From NCBI GenBank assembly GCA_038745585.1, contig JBCDLH010000008.1, positions 124,001 through 188,000 of the forward strand: 64,000 bases of DNA, read 5' to 3'. The position numbers and the translations under genes were made by a program. The notes under the pieces are model-generated. The model searched no databases. It worked only from the letters and a program-made list of their open reading frames with translations, and was not told the DNA's origin. Within the stretch, counting starts at the first letter, position 1. The number at the start of each line of letters is the position of its first letter. The DNA comes from HLUCCA09 sp038745585. GTDB taxonomy: Bacteria > Pseudomonadota > Alphaproteobacteria > Rhodobacterales > Rhodobacteraceae. Below, piece by piece: positions 8,643 to 17,222 of this stretch.

Positions 8643-8666
8643 GCTGTGCTTCGCTTTGAACCGCGC

Positions 8667-9962
8667 TCAGCTTTCCGCCTCGCACGTGTCGTTCATCGGC
8701 CACGGCGCATTGTCGGCGGCGTATTTCAGTGCCGCTTCCTTTTCGAGCGGGCCGATCACCGCGCGGTCGGCTTGCAAAAGCTCGCTTGCCTGGACGAACT
8801 TCTCTCCGTCCCATTCGAGCATCCAACCGCCCGCATGGCCGGTGTGATTGGCACACGAGGTCGAGAACGGGGCGACCATGCCCGCCATGCCGAGCTCTTC
8901 GAGCCGCTCCTCGGTCAGGTCGATATTGGAGAGCCCGTCGCGGAGCTGCGCCGGCGTGATGGCGTCGGTGTTGTGCATCTCCTGTGCGGTGCGGATGCCT
9001 TCGGCGAGCATCATCGACATGACGAGACCCCGCTGATAAAAGACGCCGTTCACGTTCTCGGCGGTCGAAAGGCCCTTGTCGAAGACATGCTCTTTGAGCT
9101 CGGCCATGATCGGCGCGTCGGGCATCGGCTTTGACCACGAGATCGCGCGATAGCCCGTGCCGTCTTCGCCGACGAGCGCGAGATCGGCGTCTTGGCTCGC
9201 CCACCAGACGCCGATGAACTGATCCATCGGGTAGCGCGTCTTGACCGCTTCCTGGATTGCGCCGGCATTCATCGCGCCCCAGCCCCACATGACGACGAAG
9301 TCAGGCCGCTCGCGCCGGATCTGGAGCCATTGCGCGGATTGGTTCTGCATCTGGCTGAGCCCCACCGGGATCGGCAACAGCTCGAACCCATGCGCCTCGG
9401 CCATCTTCTCCAAAAGTGGCAGCGGCTCCTTACCGTAGGGGTGGTCGAGATGCAGGAACGCGATCTTCTTGTCCGCAAGGTTCGCCATGTCCCCCTCGGC
9501 GATCGCCTGGAGGATCATGTGGGCCCCGTCCCAATAGCTCGCCGGCATGTTGAACGCCCACTGGAACACCTTGCCGTTCGCCATCGGCGAGAAGCCGTAG
9601 CCGGGCGCGAGGATCGGGATCTGATCGGTGTTTGTCTTTGGCAAGACCTGCAGCGTGATGCCCGTGGACCAGGGCTGCGTCACGACCGCCTTCGCCTTCG
9701 TCCGCTCATAGCACTCGACGCCCTTCTCGGTCGAATAGCCGGTCTCGCATTCCTCAAAGTCGATCTCGACGCCGCCGATCCCGCCATCGCGCTCGTTGAG
9801 GAGCGTCATGTAATCGGCCTGCCCATCCATGAGCGGAATACCCGTCGAAGCGAAGGGCCCGGTGCGGTAGCTGAGGTTCGGCGTGTAGATGCTTTCGGCC
9901 ATCGCCGCCGCGCCGCCCATCGCCAGCGCGCCCGCAAGGGCCAGTCCCGTCAGATGTTTCAT
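8667..9962 (-). CDS. ABC transporter substrate-binding protein (Leu/Ile/Val-type fold)
   Basis: A 431-residue periplasmic protein with a signal peptide (residues 1-22, KHLTGLALAGALAMGGAAAMA). The mature part shows the type-I periplasmic binding fold of the branched-chain amino acid group: PLMDGQADYMTLLNERDGGI, KKIAFLHLDHPYGKEPLPLL and RERPDFVVMWGWGAMNAG. Members next to an acyl-CoA ligase, as here, often carry non-amino-acid carboxylates, but the ligand is not readable. It follows LivM by 26 nt. A terminator-like hairpin directly downstream suits the usual excess of binding protein over membrane parts. Confidence 0.9.
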   Translation of the reverse strand: MKHLTGLALAGALAMGGAAAMAESIYTPNLSYRTGPFASTGIPLMDGQADYMTLLNERDGGIGGVEIDFEECETGYSTEKGVECYERTKAKAVVTQPWSTGITLQVLPKTNTDQIPILAPGYGFSPMANGKVFQWAFNMPASYWDGAHMILQAIAEGDMANLADKKIAFLHLDHPYGKEPLPLLEKMAEAHGFELLPIPVGLSQMQNQSAQWLQIRRERPDFVVMWGWGAMNAGAIQEAVKTRYPMDQFIGVWWASQDADLALVGEDGTGYRAISWSKPMPDAPIMAELKEHVFDKGLSTAENVNGVFYQRGLVMSMMLAEGIRTAQEMHNTDAITPAQLRDGLSNIDLTEERLEELGMAGMVAPFSTSCANHTGHAGGWMLEWDGEKFVQASELLQADRAVIGPLEKEAALKYAADNAPWPMNDTCEAES

Positions 9963-9988
9963 GTCTTCCTCCCTGTTATGCGGCCGGC

Positions 9989-11065
9989 CTAATGCGGGAA
10001 CGGCCAGACCAATAGTTTCTCGCGGATCAGCCCCCAGAGCCGCGCAAGGCCGTGGGGTTCGATGATCAGAAAGAAGATGATCAACGCCCCCACGATCATG
10101 ATGTTGATGTGTTCGAGCGTGGCCGATTTGATTTCGAGCCCGATGAGCTCCGGCACCGAGTTTAGCACCACCGGCAGGCCGACGATCAGGATCGCGCCGA
10201 GGTAATTGCCGAGGATCGAGCCCAGCCCTCCGATGATCGCGATGAAGAGGATCTGAAAGCTGAGCGGGATGTCAAAGAGGTTCGGCTCCGCCGCGCCGCG
10301 CCACATGAAGACGAAGAGCGCGCCCGCGACGCCGACGATGTAGGACGAGACGGCAAAGGCCAGAAGCTTGACGCGCAGAAGGTTGATCCCAATGAGCTCC
10401 GCGGCGATGTCCATGTCCCGCGTCGCCTTCCACATCCGCCCCAGGTTGCCCCGTGTCAGGTTGATGCAAAGAAGCGTCAGGAGCGTCACGATCCCGAGCA
10501 CGATGTAGTACTCGGTCACGGAGGCCGCGAGCGGGCCGGCGACCGTGAGCCCGAAGATGTCGAGGTTCGGCACCTGGATCGCGCCCGAGGTGTTGTAGTT
10601 GTAGAGCCACGCCCATTTCTCAAAGAGCCAGACGAGGAAGAACTGCGCTGCGAGCGTGGCGATGGCGAGGTAGAACCCCTTGATGCGCAAGCTCGGGATA
10701 CCGAAGACGACGCCAATTGCCGCCGAGAACACCCCAGACATCAGGATCGCCAGGATCGGGTTCAGCTCGGGAAAGATCGTCACGAGCTTGAAGCAAGCAT
10801 AGGCGCCCACGCCCATGAACGCGCCCGTGCCGAGGCTGAGCTGCCCCGCATAGCCCGTGAGGATGTTGAGCCCCAGCGCGGCGAGCGAATAGATCAGGAC
10901 GGGGATCAGGATCGTCTGAAATGTGAATTCCGACGCCGTCAGTGGAAAGATCACCCAGGCGCAGACGAGGATGATGCCGAGCAGGATCGCGTCCTGCCGC
11001 ACTGGAAAGAGCGCCTGATCGGCCCGGTAGCTCGTCTTGAACTGTCCCGCCGTGCGGTAAAGCAT
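9989..11065 (-). CDS. Branched-chain-type ABC transporter permease (LivM type)
   Basis: A 358-residue inner-membrane permease with about ten hydrophobic segments. LivM-family landmarks include AALGLNILTGYAGQLSLGTG (about 78-97), FGIPSLRIKGFYLAIATLAA and FIAIIGGLGSILGNYLGA. The upstream open frame to 11140 is not used: the ATG at 11065 has a GAGAGGA ribosome site 5 nt before it and starts the N-terminal LYRTAGQFKTSYRADQA typical of this subgroup. It pairs with the LivH-type permease encoded 46 nt upstream. Confidence 0.92.
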   Translation of the reverse strand: MLYRTAGQFKTSYRADQALFPVRQDAILLGIILVCAWVIFPLTASEFTFQTILIPVLIYSLAALGLNILTGYAGQLSLGTGAFMGVGAYACFKLVTIFPELNPILAILMSGVFSAAIGVVFGIPSLRIKGFYLAIATLAAQFFLVWLFEKWAWLYNYNTSGAIQVPNLDIFGLTVAGPLAASVTEYYIVLGIVTLLTLLCINLTRGNLGRMWKATRDMDIAAELIGINLLRVKLLAFAVSSYIVGVAGALFVFMWRGAAEPNLFDIPLSFQILFIAIIGGLGSILGNYLGAILIVGLPVVLNSVPELIGLEIKSATLEHINIMIVGALIIFFLIIEPHGLARLWGLIREKLLVWPFPH

Positions 11066-11111
11066 CAGGTCCTCTCCCGTTCGGCGCCTGCGATCCCGTC
11101 CAACGCCATCC

Positions 11112-12071
11112 TCAAACCCGCTCGATGATCCGCTCGCCAAAGAGCCCCTGCGGCCGGATCATCAGAACGATCAGCGCGAGGACAAAGGCGAACCACGTCT
11201 CGGTGTTGCCGCCCATGAGCGGCTGACCCCAATAGACCTCGAAGAGCTTTTCCAAGACCCCGATCATCAGCCCGCCCACGATGGCGCCCGTGATGCTCTC
11301 CAACCCCCCGATCAGCAGGACGGGAAGTGCCTTATAGGCGATGATCTCGAGCGCAAAGGACACGCCCGCCCGGCTGCCCCAGGCGATCCCCGTGACGAGC
11401 GCGATGATCCCTGCGATGAACCAGACGAGCACCCAGATCGTCTGCAGCGAGATGCCGACCGAGAGGGCCGCTTGGTGATCGTCGCCCAGCGCGCGCACCG
11501 CCCGGCCCATGCGCGTGTAGTTGAGAAAGAGCAGAAGCGAGACGACGAGCAGCCCGGCGACCGCAACTGCCGTGACGTCGATATGCTGGAGGATCAGGAG
11601 CCCTCCGAAGGGCTCGAGTACGAAATCGCCCGTGGGGATGCCCAACTCCTCGGTGATCATCTGCTTGTTTTCGCCGCCGAAAATCGTCTCGCCGAAGCCG
11701 ATGAGGAAGAGCGTGATCCCGATGGTTGCCATGAAGAGGATGATGTCGGGCTGACCCACGAGCGGGCGCAGCACCACCCGCTCGACCGTCCAAGCCAGCG
11801 CGAACATTACCACGAGCGTGAGCGCGACGGCGACCCAAGCCGGCGCGCCCATTTCATGGAGGCCCACAAGCGTGAGAGCCGCGAAGACGACCATGATGCC
11901 CTGTGCGAAGTTGAAGATCCGAGACGAGCGGAAAATCAGCACGAAGCCAAGCGCGATCAGCGCATAGAGCACGCCGGAGACGAGCCCCTCCCACACGACC
12001 TGGAGGAAGAAATCCGGCGCGCCGACCATGTCAGTAAAGGGCGTGACGAAGATGTTGCTCAGAAGGTCCAT
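11112..12071 (-). CDS. Branched-chain-type ABC transporter permease (LivH type)
   Basis: A 319-residue inner-membrane permease with eight or more hydrophobic segments. It shows LivH-family stretches LYALIALGFVLIFRSSRIFN near residues 35-54 and LPVLLIGGLESITGAIVGGL near 238-257. The open frame continues upstream through an intergenic repeat to 12152; the ATG at 12071, the second of two adjacent ATGs, is preferred because GGAGGG lies 4 nt before it. Forms the channel with LivM and is driven by LivG and LivF. Confidence 0.92.
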   Translation of the reverse strand: MDLLSNIFVTPFTDMVGAPDFFLQVVWEGLVSGVLYALIALGFVLIFRSSRIFNFAQGIMVVFAALTLVGLHEMGAPAWVAVALTLVVMFALAWTVERVVLRPLVGQPDIILFMATIGITLFLIGFGETIFGGENKQMITEELGIPTGDFVLEPFGGLLILQHIDVTAVAVAGLLVVSLLLFLNYTRMGRAVRALGDDHQAALSVGISLQTIWVLVWFIAGIIALVTGIAWGSRAGVSFALEIIAYKALPVLLIGGLESITGAIVGGLMIGVLEKLFEVYWGQPLMGGNTETWFAFVLALIVLMIRPQGLFGERIIERV

Positions 12072-12105
12072 CATGCCCTCCATAGGCGTGCCTGGGCCAC
12101 GCGGG

Positions 12106-12163
12106 AGCGGGGGGCCAGCCCCCCGCAGCCCCCCGGGATATTTGTGGCCCAAAGAAGAGGGGG
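12106..12163 (-). repeat. Intergenic repeat element, copy 1
   Basis: A GC-rich palindrome (GCGGGGGG-CCAG-CCCCCCGC, 12106-12125) is followed by CCCCCCGGGATATTTGTGGC and an AAGAAGAGGGGG tail. A similar core, CGATATTTACCTGCAAGAAG, recurs on the minus strand at 13030-13011. This layout resembles a family of intergenic elements I recall from Rhodobacterales genomes. It could be read through as an RNA hairpin between livG and livH. Confidence 0.55.
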
Positions 12164-12173
12164 ATGCTGCGCG

Positions 12174-12995
12174 TTACTCATGGGGGACCCCGAGATAGGC
12201 ATCGATGACGGCCTGGTCGGCGCGGACGGTATCGGGCGTGCCGTCGCCGATCTTCTTGCCGTAATCCATGACGACGACCCGGTCGGAGATGTCCATCACC
12301 ACGCCCATATCGTGCTCGATGAGGCAGATCGTGGTGCCGAACTCGTCGTTCACGTCGAGGATGAAGCGCGACATGTCCTCCTTCTCCTCGACATTCATGC
12401 CCGCCATCGGCTCGTCAAGGAGGAGGAGCGACGGCTCGGCCGCCAGCGCACGCGCGAGCTCGACCCGCTTTTTCAGGCCGTAGGGGAGCCGGCCAACAGG
12501 CGTTTTACGAATGTTCTGGATCTCAAGAAAGTCGATGACTTCCTCGACTTTCGCGCGGTTCGCGATCTCCTCGCGCTCGGCCCGGCCCCACCATAGCGCC
12601 TGATCGAGCACGCTCGCCTTCATATGCGTCAGCCGTCCGGTCATGACGTTGTCGAGGACGGTCATCCCCTCGAAAAGCGCGATGTTCTGAAACGTGCGCG
12701 CCACGCCCATCCGCGCGACCTCAAAGGGCTTCTTCGGCGGGCGCTTCTCCCCCTGGTAAATCACTTCGCCGCTGCTTGGCGTATAAAACCCCGAGATGAT
12801 GTTGAGCATCGAAGACTTGCCGGCCCCGTTTGGCCCGATGATCGCGCGGATCTCCCCCTCGCGGATGTCGAAACTGATGTCGTTGATGGCGACCACCCCG
12901 CCGAACCGCAGCGTGATCCCCCGCATCTCCATGAGCACCCCGCCGATGCTCCGGCCGTCCTCGGTCACCAAAGGCGCGGCGCTCACCTCATTCAT
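12174..12995 (-). CDS. ABC transporter ATP-binding protein (LivG type)
   Basis: A 273-residue ATPase. An acidic lead is followed by MRGITLRFGGVVAINDISFD, Walker A GPNGAGKSSMLNII, the LivG-type ARTFQNIALFEGMTVLDNVM, and Walker B LLLLDEPMAGMN. The family signature is modified to YGLKKRVELARALA, as is common in LivG. The ATG at 12995 is used; the longer frame to 13043 runs into a repeat element. Lies 87 nt downstream of the acyl-CoA ligase stop. Confidence 0.92.
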   Translation of the reverse strand: MNEVSAAPLVTEDGRSIGGVLMEMRGITLRFGGVVAINDISFDIREGEIRAIIGPNGAGKSSMLNIISGFYTPSSGEVIYQGEKRPPKKPFEVARMGVARTFQNIALFEGMTVLDNVMTGRLTHMKASVLDQALWWGRAEREEIANRAKVEEVIDFLEIQNIRKTPVGRLPYGLKKRVELARALAAEPSLLLLDEPMAGMNVEEKEDMSRFILDVNDEFGTTICLIEHDMGVVMDISDRVVVMDYGKKIGDGTPDTVRADQAVIDAYLGVPHE

Positions 12996-13000
12996 CGCTC

Positions 13001-13042
13001 CGCCCCCCTTCTTCTTGCAGGTAAATATCGCCGCCGGAGGCA
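13001..13042 (-). repeat. Intergenic repeat element, copy 2
   Basis: On the minus strand: GCCTCCGGCGGCGATATTTACC, then TGCAAGAAGAAGGGGGGCG. It shares the (G)GATATTT core and the AAGAAG(A)-G-run tail with the element at 12106-12163, but lacks its GC palindrome. It fills the gap between the ligase stop and the livG-type start, whose ribosome site overlaps its end. Confidence 0.45.
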
Positions 13043-13082
13043 CCCGCCATGGCCACGAGCGCGCGCGGTTGGACCGCGACGC

Positions 13083-15050
13083 TCATTCCGCTGCCACCCT
13101 CTGCTGTGCGCTGACGGGAACCGCAGCGGCATCGCGGATCATGAGCGTTGCACGGATCGTGCCCTTGCGCCCATCCTCGTAGGTCACTTCGGTCTCCGTC
13201 GCGATCTCTGCCGCGCCGCCGTAAAGCGCCTCGACCAAGTCGGCATATTTCTCGCCGATCACCGCTCGGCGGACTTTGCGGGTCCGGGTCAGCTCGCCAT
13301 CATCCGCATCAAGCTCCTTGTGCAGCACGAGGAAACGCTGGATCTGACAGCCCGACAGCATCGCATCGGAGGCGAGCGAGCGATTGACCTCTTCCACATG
13401 GCCTTGGACGATTTCCAGCACCTGGGGGTGCCCGGCAAGCTCCTGGTAGCTCGAATAGGCGATGTTGTTGCGCTCGGCCCAATTGCCGACGGCCGTGAGA
13501 TCGATATTGAGAAACGCGCAGCACGTCTCGCGCCCCGCGCCAAAGACGACCGCTTCGAGGATGTTGGGGTAGAACTTGAGCTTGTTCTCCACATATTTCG
13601 GCGCAAAGAGCGCGCCGGAGGCCATTTTGCCGACATCCTTGGCGCGGTCGATGATCCGAAGATGCCCAGTGCCCTCCTCCAGAAACCCGGCATCGCCCGT
13701 GGCGACCCAGCCCTCGGCGTCCTTGGTCTTGGCCGTGCTCTCGACATTCTTGTAGTAGCTTTGGAACACGCCCGGTGAGCGGTAGAAGACCTCGCCCGTA
13801 TCGGCAATGCGGATCTCGACGCCGGGCGAGGGCACGCCAACCGTGTCGGGACGCACCTCGTGGTCTGGCTGCTGGGTGATGAAGACCGACGCTTCGGTCT
13901 GGCCATAAAGCTGCTTTAGGTTGATGCCGAGCGCGCGGTAAAAATCGAAGATCTCGGGCCCGATCGCCTCGCCCGCCGTATAGCCCACGCGCACGCGACT
14001 AAGGCCTAACGTGTTTTTGAGAGGACCGTAGACCAAGGCGCCACCTAGACCGTAGAGCAGGCGATCCACTAGGCCGACACGCTTACCGTCGAGGATCGCG
14101 GGGCCGACGCGGTTGGCGAGCGCCATGAAACGGTGAAACAGCCATCGCTTGACGCGCCCTGCATCCTCCATCCGAATCATAACGCTGGTAAGCTGCGTCT
14201 CGAAGACACGGGGCGGGGCAAAGTAATAGGTCGGGCCGATCTCGCGCAGATCGGTCATCATCGTGTCGGGGCTTTCGGGGCAGTTGACGCAGAAGCCCGT
14301 CCACATCGCCTGCCCGATCGAAAAGATGAAATCGCCGACCCAGGCCATCGGCAGATAGGCGAGGACCTCGTCGCCGGGGCGCAGATGATCGAACTCGGCA
14401 GAGTTCTTGGATGTCTCGATGATGTTGGCGTTCGACAGGACGACGCCCTTCGGCTTGCCGGTCGTCCCAGAGGTGTAGAGCATCACGCAGGTGCTCTCGG
14501 GCCCAAGCTCCGCGATCCGTGCGGCAAGCTCTCCTTCGAGCCGCTCATGGGCGACGCGCCCCTCGGCGACGATATCGGTCAGAGCGTGAAGGCGCGCGTG
14601 ATCGTATTTCCGCAAGCCACGCGCGTCCTGATAAAAGATGTGGCGGATGCCCTGGATCCGATCTTGGATAGAGAGGACCTTATCGACCTGCTCTTGATCG
14701 CCGGCGACAACGAAGACGGCACCGCAATGCTCGAGGACATAGGCCATCTCTTCGGCGACCGCGTCCTGATAGAGCGGCACGGGGATGGCGCCGCACATTT
14801 GCGCCGCGACCATCGACCAGTACAGCGCAGGCCGGTTGCGCCCTATGATGGCGACGTGCTCGCCGCGTTCGAGCCCGAGCGCGAGAAAGCCCATGGCCGT
14901 GGCGCGGATCTCGTCCTCCGCCTGTGCCCACGTCCAGCTTTGCCAGATGCCGAATTCCTTTTCGCGATAAGCCGGCTTTGCGCCATGGGCCTTCGCGTTG
15001 CGCGCCAGAAGCGCGGGAACGGATACCGGGTCGCCCACAGGCGTCGACAT
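13083..15050 (-). CDS. AMP-binding long-chain-type acyl-CoA ligase
   Basis: A 655-residue adenylate-forming enzyme. The core motif YTSGTTGKPKGVVLSNANI lies around residues 192-210, followed by the LPMAWVGDFIFSIGQAMW region, GYTAGEAIGPEIFDFYRALG, the QLYGQTEA motif and WVATGDAGFLEEGTGHLRII. It activates a carboxylate with ATP and CoA in the cytoplasm. The long C-terminal part and insert place it near the FadD/long-chain group, but the true acid is unknown. GGAGGAAGG lies 8 nt before the ATG. As first gene of the transporter operon it suggests that the imported compound is a carboxylic acid trapped as a CoA ester; that link is inference. Confidence 0.88.
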   Translation of the reverse strand: MSTPVGDPVSVPALLARNAKAHGAKPAYREKEFGIWQSWTWAQAEDEIRATAMGFLALGLERGEHVAIIGRNRPALYWSMVAAQMCGAIPVPLYQDAVAEEMAYVLEHCGAVFVVAGDQEQVDKVLSIQDRIQGIRHIFYQDARGLRKYDHARLHALTDIVAEGRVAHERLEGELAARIAELGPESTCVMLYTSGTTGKPKGVVLSNANIIETSKNSAEFDHLRPGDEVLAYLPMAWVGDFIFSIGQAMWTGFCVNCPESPDTMMTDLREIGPTYYFAPPRVFETQLTSVMIRMEDAGRVKRWLFHRFMALANRVGPAILDGKRVGLVDRLLYGLGGALVYGPLKNTLGLSRVRVGYTAGEAIGPEIFDFYRALGINLKQLYGQTEASVFITQQPDHEVRPDTVGVPSPGVEIRIADTGEVFYRSPGVFQSYYKNVESTAKTKDAEGWVATGDAGFLEEGTGHLRIIDRAKDVGKMASGALFAPKYVENKLKFYPNILEAVVFGAGRETCCAFLNIDLTAVGNWAERNNIAYSSYQELAGHPQVLEIVQGHVEEVNRSLASDAMLSGCQIQRFLVLHKELDADDGELTRTRKVRRAVIGEKYADLVEALYGGAAEIATETEVTYEDGRKGTIRATLMIRDAAAVPVSAQQRVAAE

Positions 15051-15132
15051 CTTTCGGCCTTCCTCCCATCAGCGGCACTCGTTTTGCGCCGTCCTGTCGA
15101 GGTCTTGGTGCCTCGATCCGCTAGTCCGATCG

Positions 15133-15187
15133 ACTATAACCGCGCGCTGGCGGGAGTCGTCAAATTGTTTTTGAACGAGCGTTCAAA
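15133..15187 (-). promoter_or_regulatory. Promoter and TetR-like operator of the ligase/transporter operon
   Basis: Palindrome TTTGAACG-AG-CGTTCAAA at 15170-15187 (8-bp arms, 2-nt centre), the size and symmetry of a TetR-family operator. Six nt downstream on the minus strand is TTGACG (15163-15158), a -35 box, with TATAGT (15138-15133) as the likely -10 (19-nt spacing, a little long). No TetR gene is in the neighbourhood, so the regulator would be encoded elsewhere. Confidence 0.6.
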
Positions 15188-15451
15188 TAATCCAGAACGC
15201 GCCCATGGGACGGCGTCAGAACGCTGGCCCAGCGCGACGCGTTCGGCTTACCTCCGAGCTTGATTGACGGTGGTCTGGGTCGCTTGCATACGCGTAAGCC
15301 GCGTCGTTTGCGGCTTACTCAGCGAGAAGCCGCAGGGGCACGATTGGCGGCGCTAGGAACGCCGCGCCGAGCTGGGGATACCGATCCGATGACGCGGCGC
15401 AGACTGCCAATGTGACCGGGGGCGCGTGGATGCCAGAGACGGCCCCTTGTC
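15188..15451. other. Non-coding gap with one hairpin
   Basis: No supported gene in this stretch. The one clear structure is a 9-bp perfect inverted repeat, GTAAGCCGC (15294-15302) and GCGGCTTAC (15310-15318), with a 7-nt loop. No T-run follows on either strand, so it is not a standard terminator; a small RNA or protein site remains possible. Confidence 0.4.
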
Positions 15452-15772
15452 TCAATCGCGCAAGTGGTCTTCCTCGTCGGTCACGTCGAGGCCGAGCGCC
15501 TCCATGCCAGCTTCGAGGTAATCGGCTAGCCCAGGCTCGCCCGCGAGGTAGGTTTCGGTCGGCGAGGTCCGCTCTTCGCGCGCAGTTTGCATCGCTTCGT
15601 CGACCTCATCGGCATCAAAGCTGTCGCGCCCGATCCACATGCAGGCGACCAGCGACGTCTGCTCGTCCTCATTGAGACCGCCGATATAGTCGATCAGGCG
15701 AGGATGGTCCGGCCCGTATTCCCGGTGGAGCGCGATCACGCGCACGACTTTGCCAGTACTGATGTCGAGCAT
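15452..15772 (-). CDS. DUF3775 domain-containing protein
   Basis: A 106-residue acidic protein matching DUF3775 throughout: MLDISTGKVVRVIALHREYG at the start, IDYIGGLNEDEQTSLVACMW in the middle and a conserved LADYLEAGMEALGLDV near the end. Small cytosolic proteins of this family occur widely in alphaproteobacteria without known function. It stands alone on the minus strand, downstream of the RpoE-linked cluster and separated from it by a terminator-like hairpin. Confidence 0.85.
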   Translation of the reverse strand: MLDISTGKVVRVIALHREYGPDHPRLIDYIGGLNEDEQTSLVACMWIGRDSFDADEVDEAMQTAREERTSPTETYLAGEPGLADYLEAGMEALGLDVTDEEDHLRD

Positions 15773-15840
15773 GGCACCCTCCCTGTGTGCTCATGGCGGA
15801 GTGTCGCGTCCGCGCGGGGCACGCGCAAGGGGAAAGCGCG

Positions 15841-15880
15841 CGCAGGTGCAGTGTCGCAATCGCGCTGCGACCCACCTGCG
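15841..15880 (-). terminator. Stem-loop after the RpoE-linked five-gene cluster
   Basis: Outer stem CGCAGGTG/CACCTGCG (15841-15848 with 15873-15880) and inner stem GTCGCA/TGCGAC (15853-15858 with 15866-15871). It begins 25 nt after the SDR stop and is followed on the minus strand by CGCGCTTTCCCC, so the U-run is weak. A plausible terminator or RNA 3'-end stabiliser. Confidence 0.5.
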
Positions 15881-15904
15881 TCCGCGCGGTGCAGCGCAGG
15901 CGCC

Positions 15905-16639
15905 CTAGCGCCCGAAAAGGCGGTAATAGAGCCCGTCGGGAAAGAATTGTGAGATCCGGAATACCCAGGAAAAGAGCCTCGGAAAGCTCTTCTTGAAGCC
16001 GTCGGTCTGCATGAAATCGAACATGATCGATGCGGCCTCTTCGGGCTCCATCAAGAACGGCATCGCAAAGTCATTCTTGTCGGTGAGGCGCGTGCGGATA
16101 AAGCCCGGATTGAGGACTTGGACCTGCACGCCCGTCTTGCGCAAGTCGCAATACATCGACTCGGCCATCGACATCGTCCCCGCCTTCGAGGCCGTGTAAC
16201 CGATCGAGCCGGGCAAGCCGCGAAAACCCGATAGCGAGCCAGTGATTACAATATGGCCCGCGTCGCGCTCGACCATCGCAGGCACGCATTCCCCCAGAAC
16301 ACGGGCGAGGCCGGTGAAGTTGATGTCGCACATCGCGGTCACTTGCGCGGCGTCCCAGGCCTGAGCCGCTTGCGGCCAGTAGACGCCTGCGAGGAAGACA
16401 ACCCCGTCGAGATCCCCCGCGCGCGCCGCGGCCGCCTTGACGCTCTCATCGTCGGAGATGTCACAGGGCGCGACGGTCGTCGGCCCCGGAAGATCCTCCG
16501 CCAGCGCCACTAGGCGGCTTTCATCGCGCGCCGATAGGACGAGGTGCACACCTGCCCGGCTCATCTTTTCGCTAAGCGCGCGCCCCAGCCCTTCGGAGGC
16601 GCCGACCATCCAATAGCGCTTGCCTGCCCAATCCCGCAT
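15905..16639 (-). CDS. SDR family NAD(P)-dependent oxidoreductase (RpoE-linked)
   Basis: A 244-residue short-chain dehydrogenase. The cofactor loop reads VGASEGLGRAL (residues 12-22, the GxxxGxG form), followed by the catalytic ITGSLSG serine region and YTASK Tyr-Lys motif. The C-terminal segment beyond about residue 200 is hydrophobic/aromatic, so membrane association is possible. It is the last gene of the five-gene cluster divergent from rpoE; from memory, the corresponding R. sphaeroides cluster (RSP_1087-1091 next to rpoE RSP_1092) is a sigma-E target. The substrate is unknown. Confidence 0.88.
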   Translation of the reverse strand: MRDWAGKRYWMVGASEGLGRALSEKMSRAGVHLVLSARDESRLVALAEDLPGPTTVAPCDISDDESVKAAAARAGDLDGVVFLAGVYWPQAAQAWDAAQVTAMCDINFTGLARVLGECVPAMVERDAGHIVITGSLSGFRGLPGSIGYTASKAGTMSMAESMYCDLRKTGVQVQVLNPGFIRTRLTDKNDFAMPFLMEPEEAASIMFDFMQTDGFKKSFPRLFSWVFRISQFFPDGLYYRLFGR

Positions 16640-16649
16640 GATCTTCCCC

Positions 16650-17222
16650 TTAAGCGTCTTGCGCTGCCTTGCTGGGCGACGGGCGCATCGTCGCCACCAA
16701 TTCCGCGACTTTGATCCCGAACTTGCGAAACTGGCTGCGATTCATGATCGTGCCGTTCTCCATCAAGTACATCCAGTCGGTGACGTCGAGGACGTGCCCG
16801 CCGGCCTCCTGGGGCATCTTTATGCGGTAGCTGAGCATCAGCGTCGGCCCGGATTGTTTGCCCCGGCCTGTGCCGACCAGGTCGGGTGCTGTTGCCTTAA
16901 CGCTCCCTCCCGGGCCGGGGACGAGGGTCCAGACCCGGTCTTGCGTGCGCCCGGAATCGTAGCGGAAATGTTCGGTCATCGTCCCGGTCTCGCCGTCCCA
17001 GCTCGCGTTGAAATCGGCCGTGAAGCGCGAGACGACACGCCCCATGGGCCCATAGATCACGCCCTCGCAGAGGATCGGCCCGTCGATATGGGTCTTGAGA
17101 TCAAACGCGGGCGTGCCCGCCTGGGCATAATCGGCCGGTTTCTGCGCCGTGAAATCGGCGAGATAGGTGCGCGCGGCAACGAGCGCGAGCGCAGCAAGAA
17201 GGAGGATCACGAGGGCTGTCAT
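16650..17222 (-). CDS. DUF3833 domain-containing membrane-anchored protein
   Basis: A 190-residue protein of the DUF3833 family. One N-terminal membrane segment (about residues 3-20) anchors a mostly beta body outside the membrane. Family landmarks are PAFDLKTHIDGPILCEGVIY, ASWDGETGTMTEHFRYDSG and DVTDWMYLMENGTIMNRSQF, suggesting a lipocalin-like lipid-binding fold (inference). No lipobox cysteine is visible. It overlaps the MFS gene by 4 nt (ATGA) and precedes the SDR by 10 nt. Confidence 0.82.
   Translation of the reverse strand: MTALVILLLAALALVAARTYLADFTAQKPADYAQAGTPAFDLKTHIDGPILCEGVIYGPMGRVVSRFTADFNASWDGETGTMTEHFRYDSGRTQDRVWTLVPGPGGSVKATAPDLVGTGRGKQSGPTLMLSYRIKMPQEAGGHVLDVTDWMYLMENGTIMNRSQFRKFGIKVAELVATMRPSPSKAAQDA

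Noticed and set aside
6941..8659. A 572-codon plus-strand frame opposite thpR and the LivF-type gene.
   Set aside because: Antisense shadow; the minus-strand genes carry clear family motifs.
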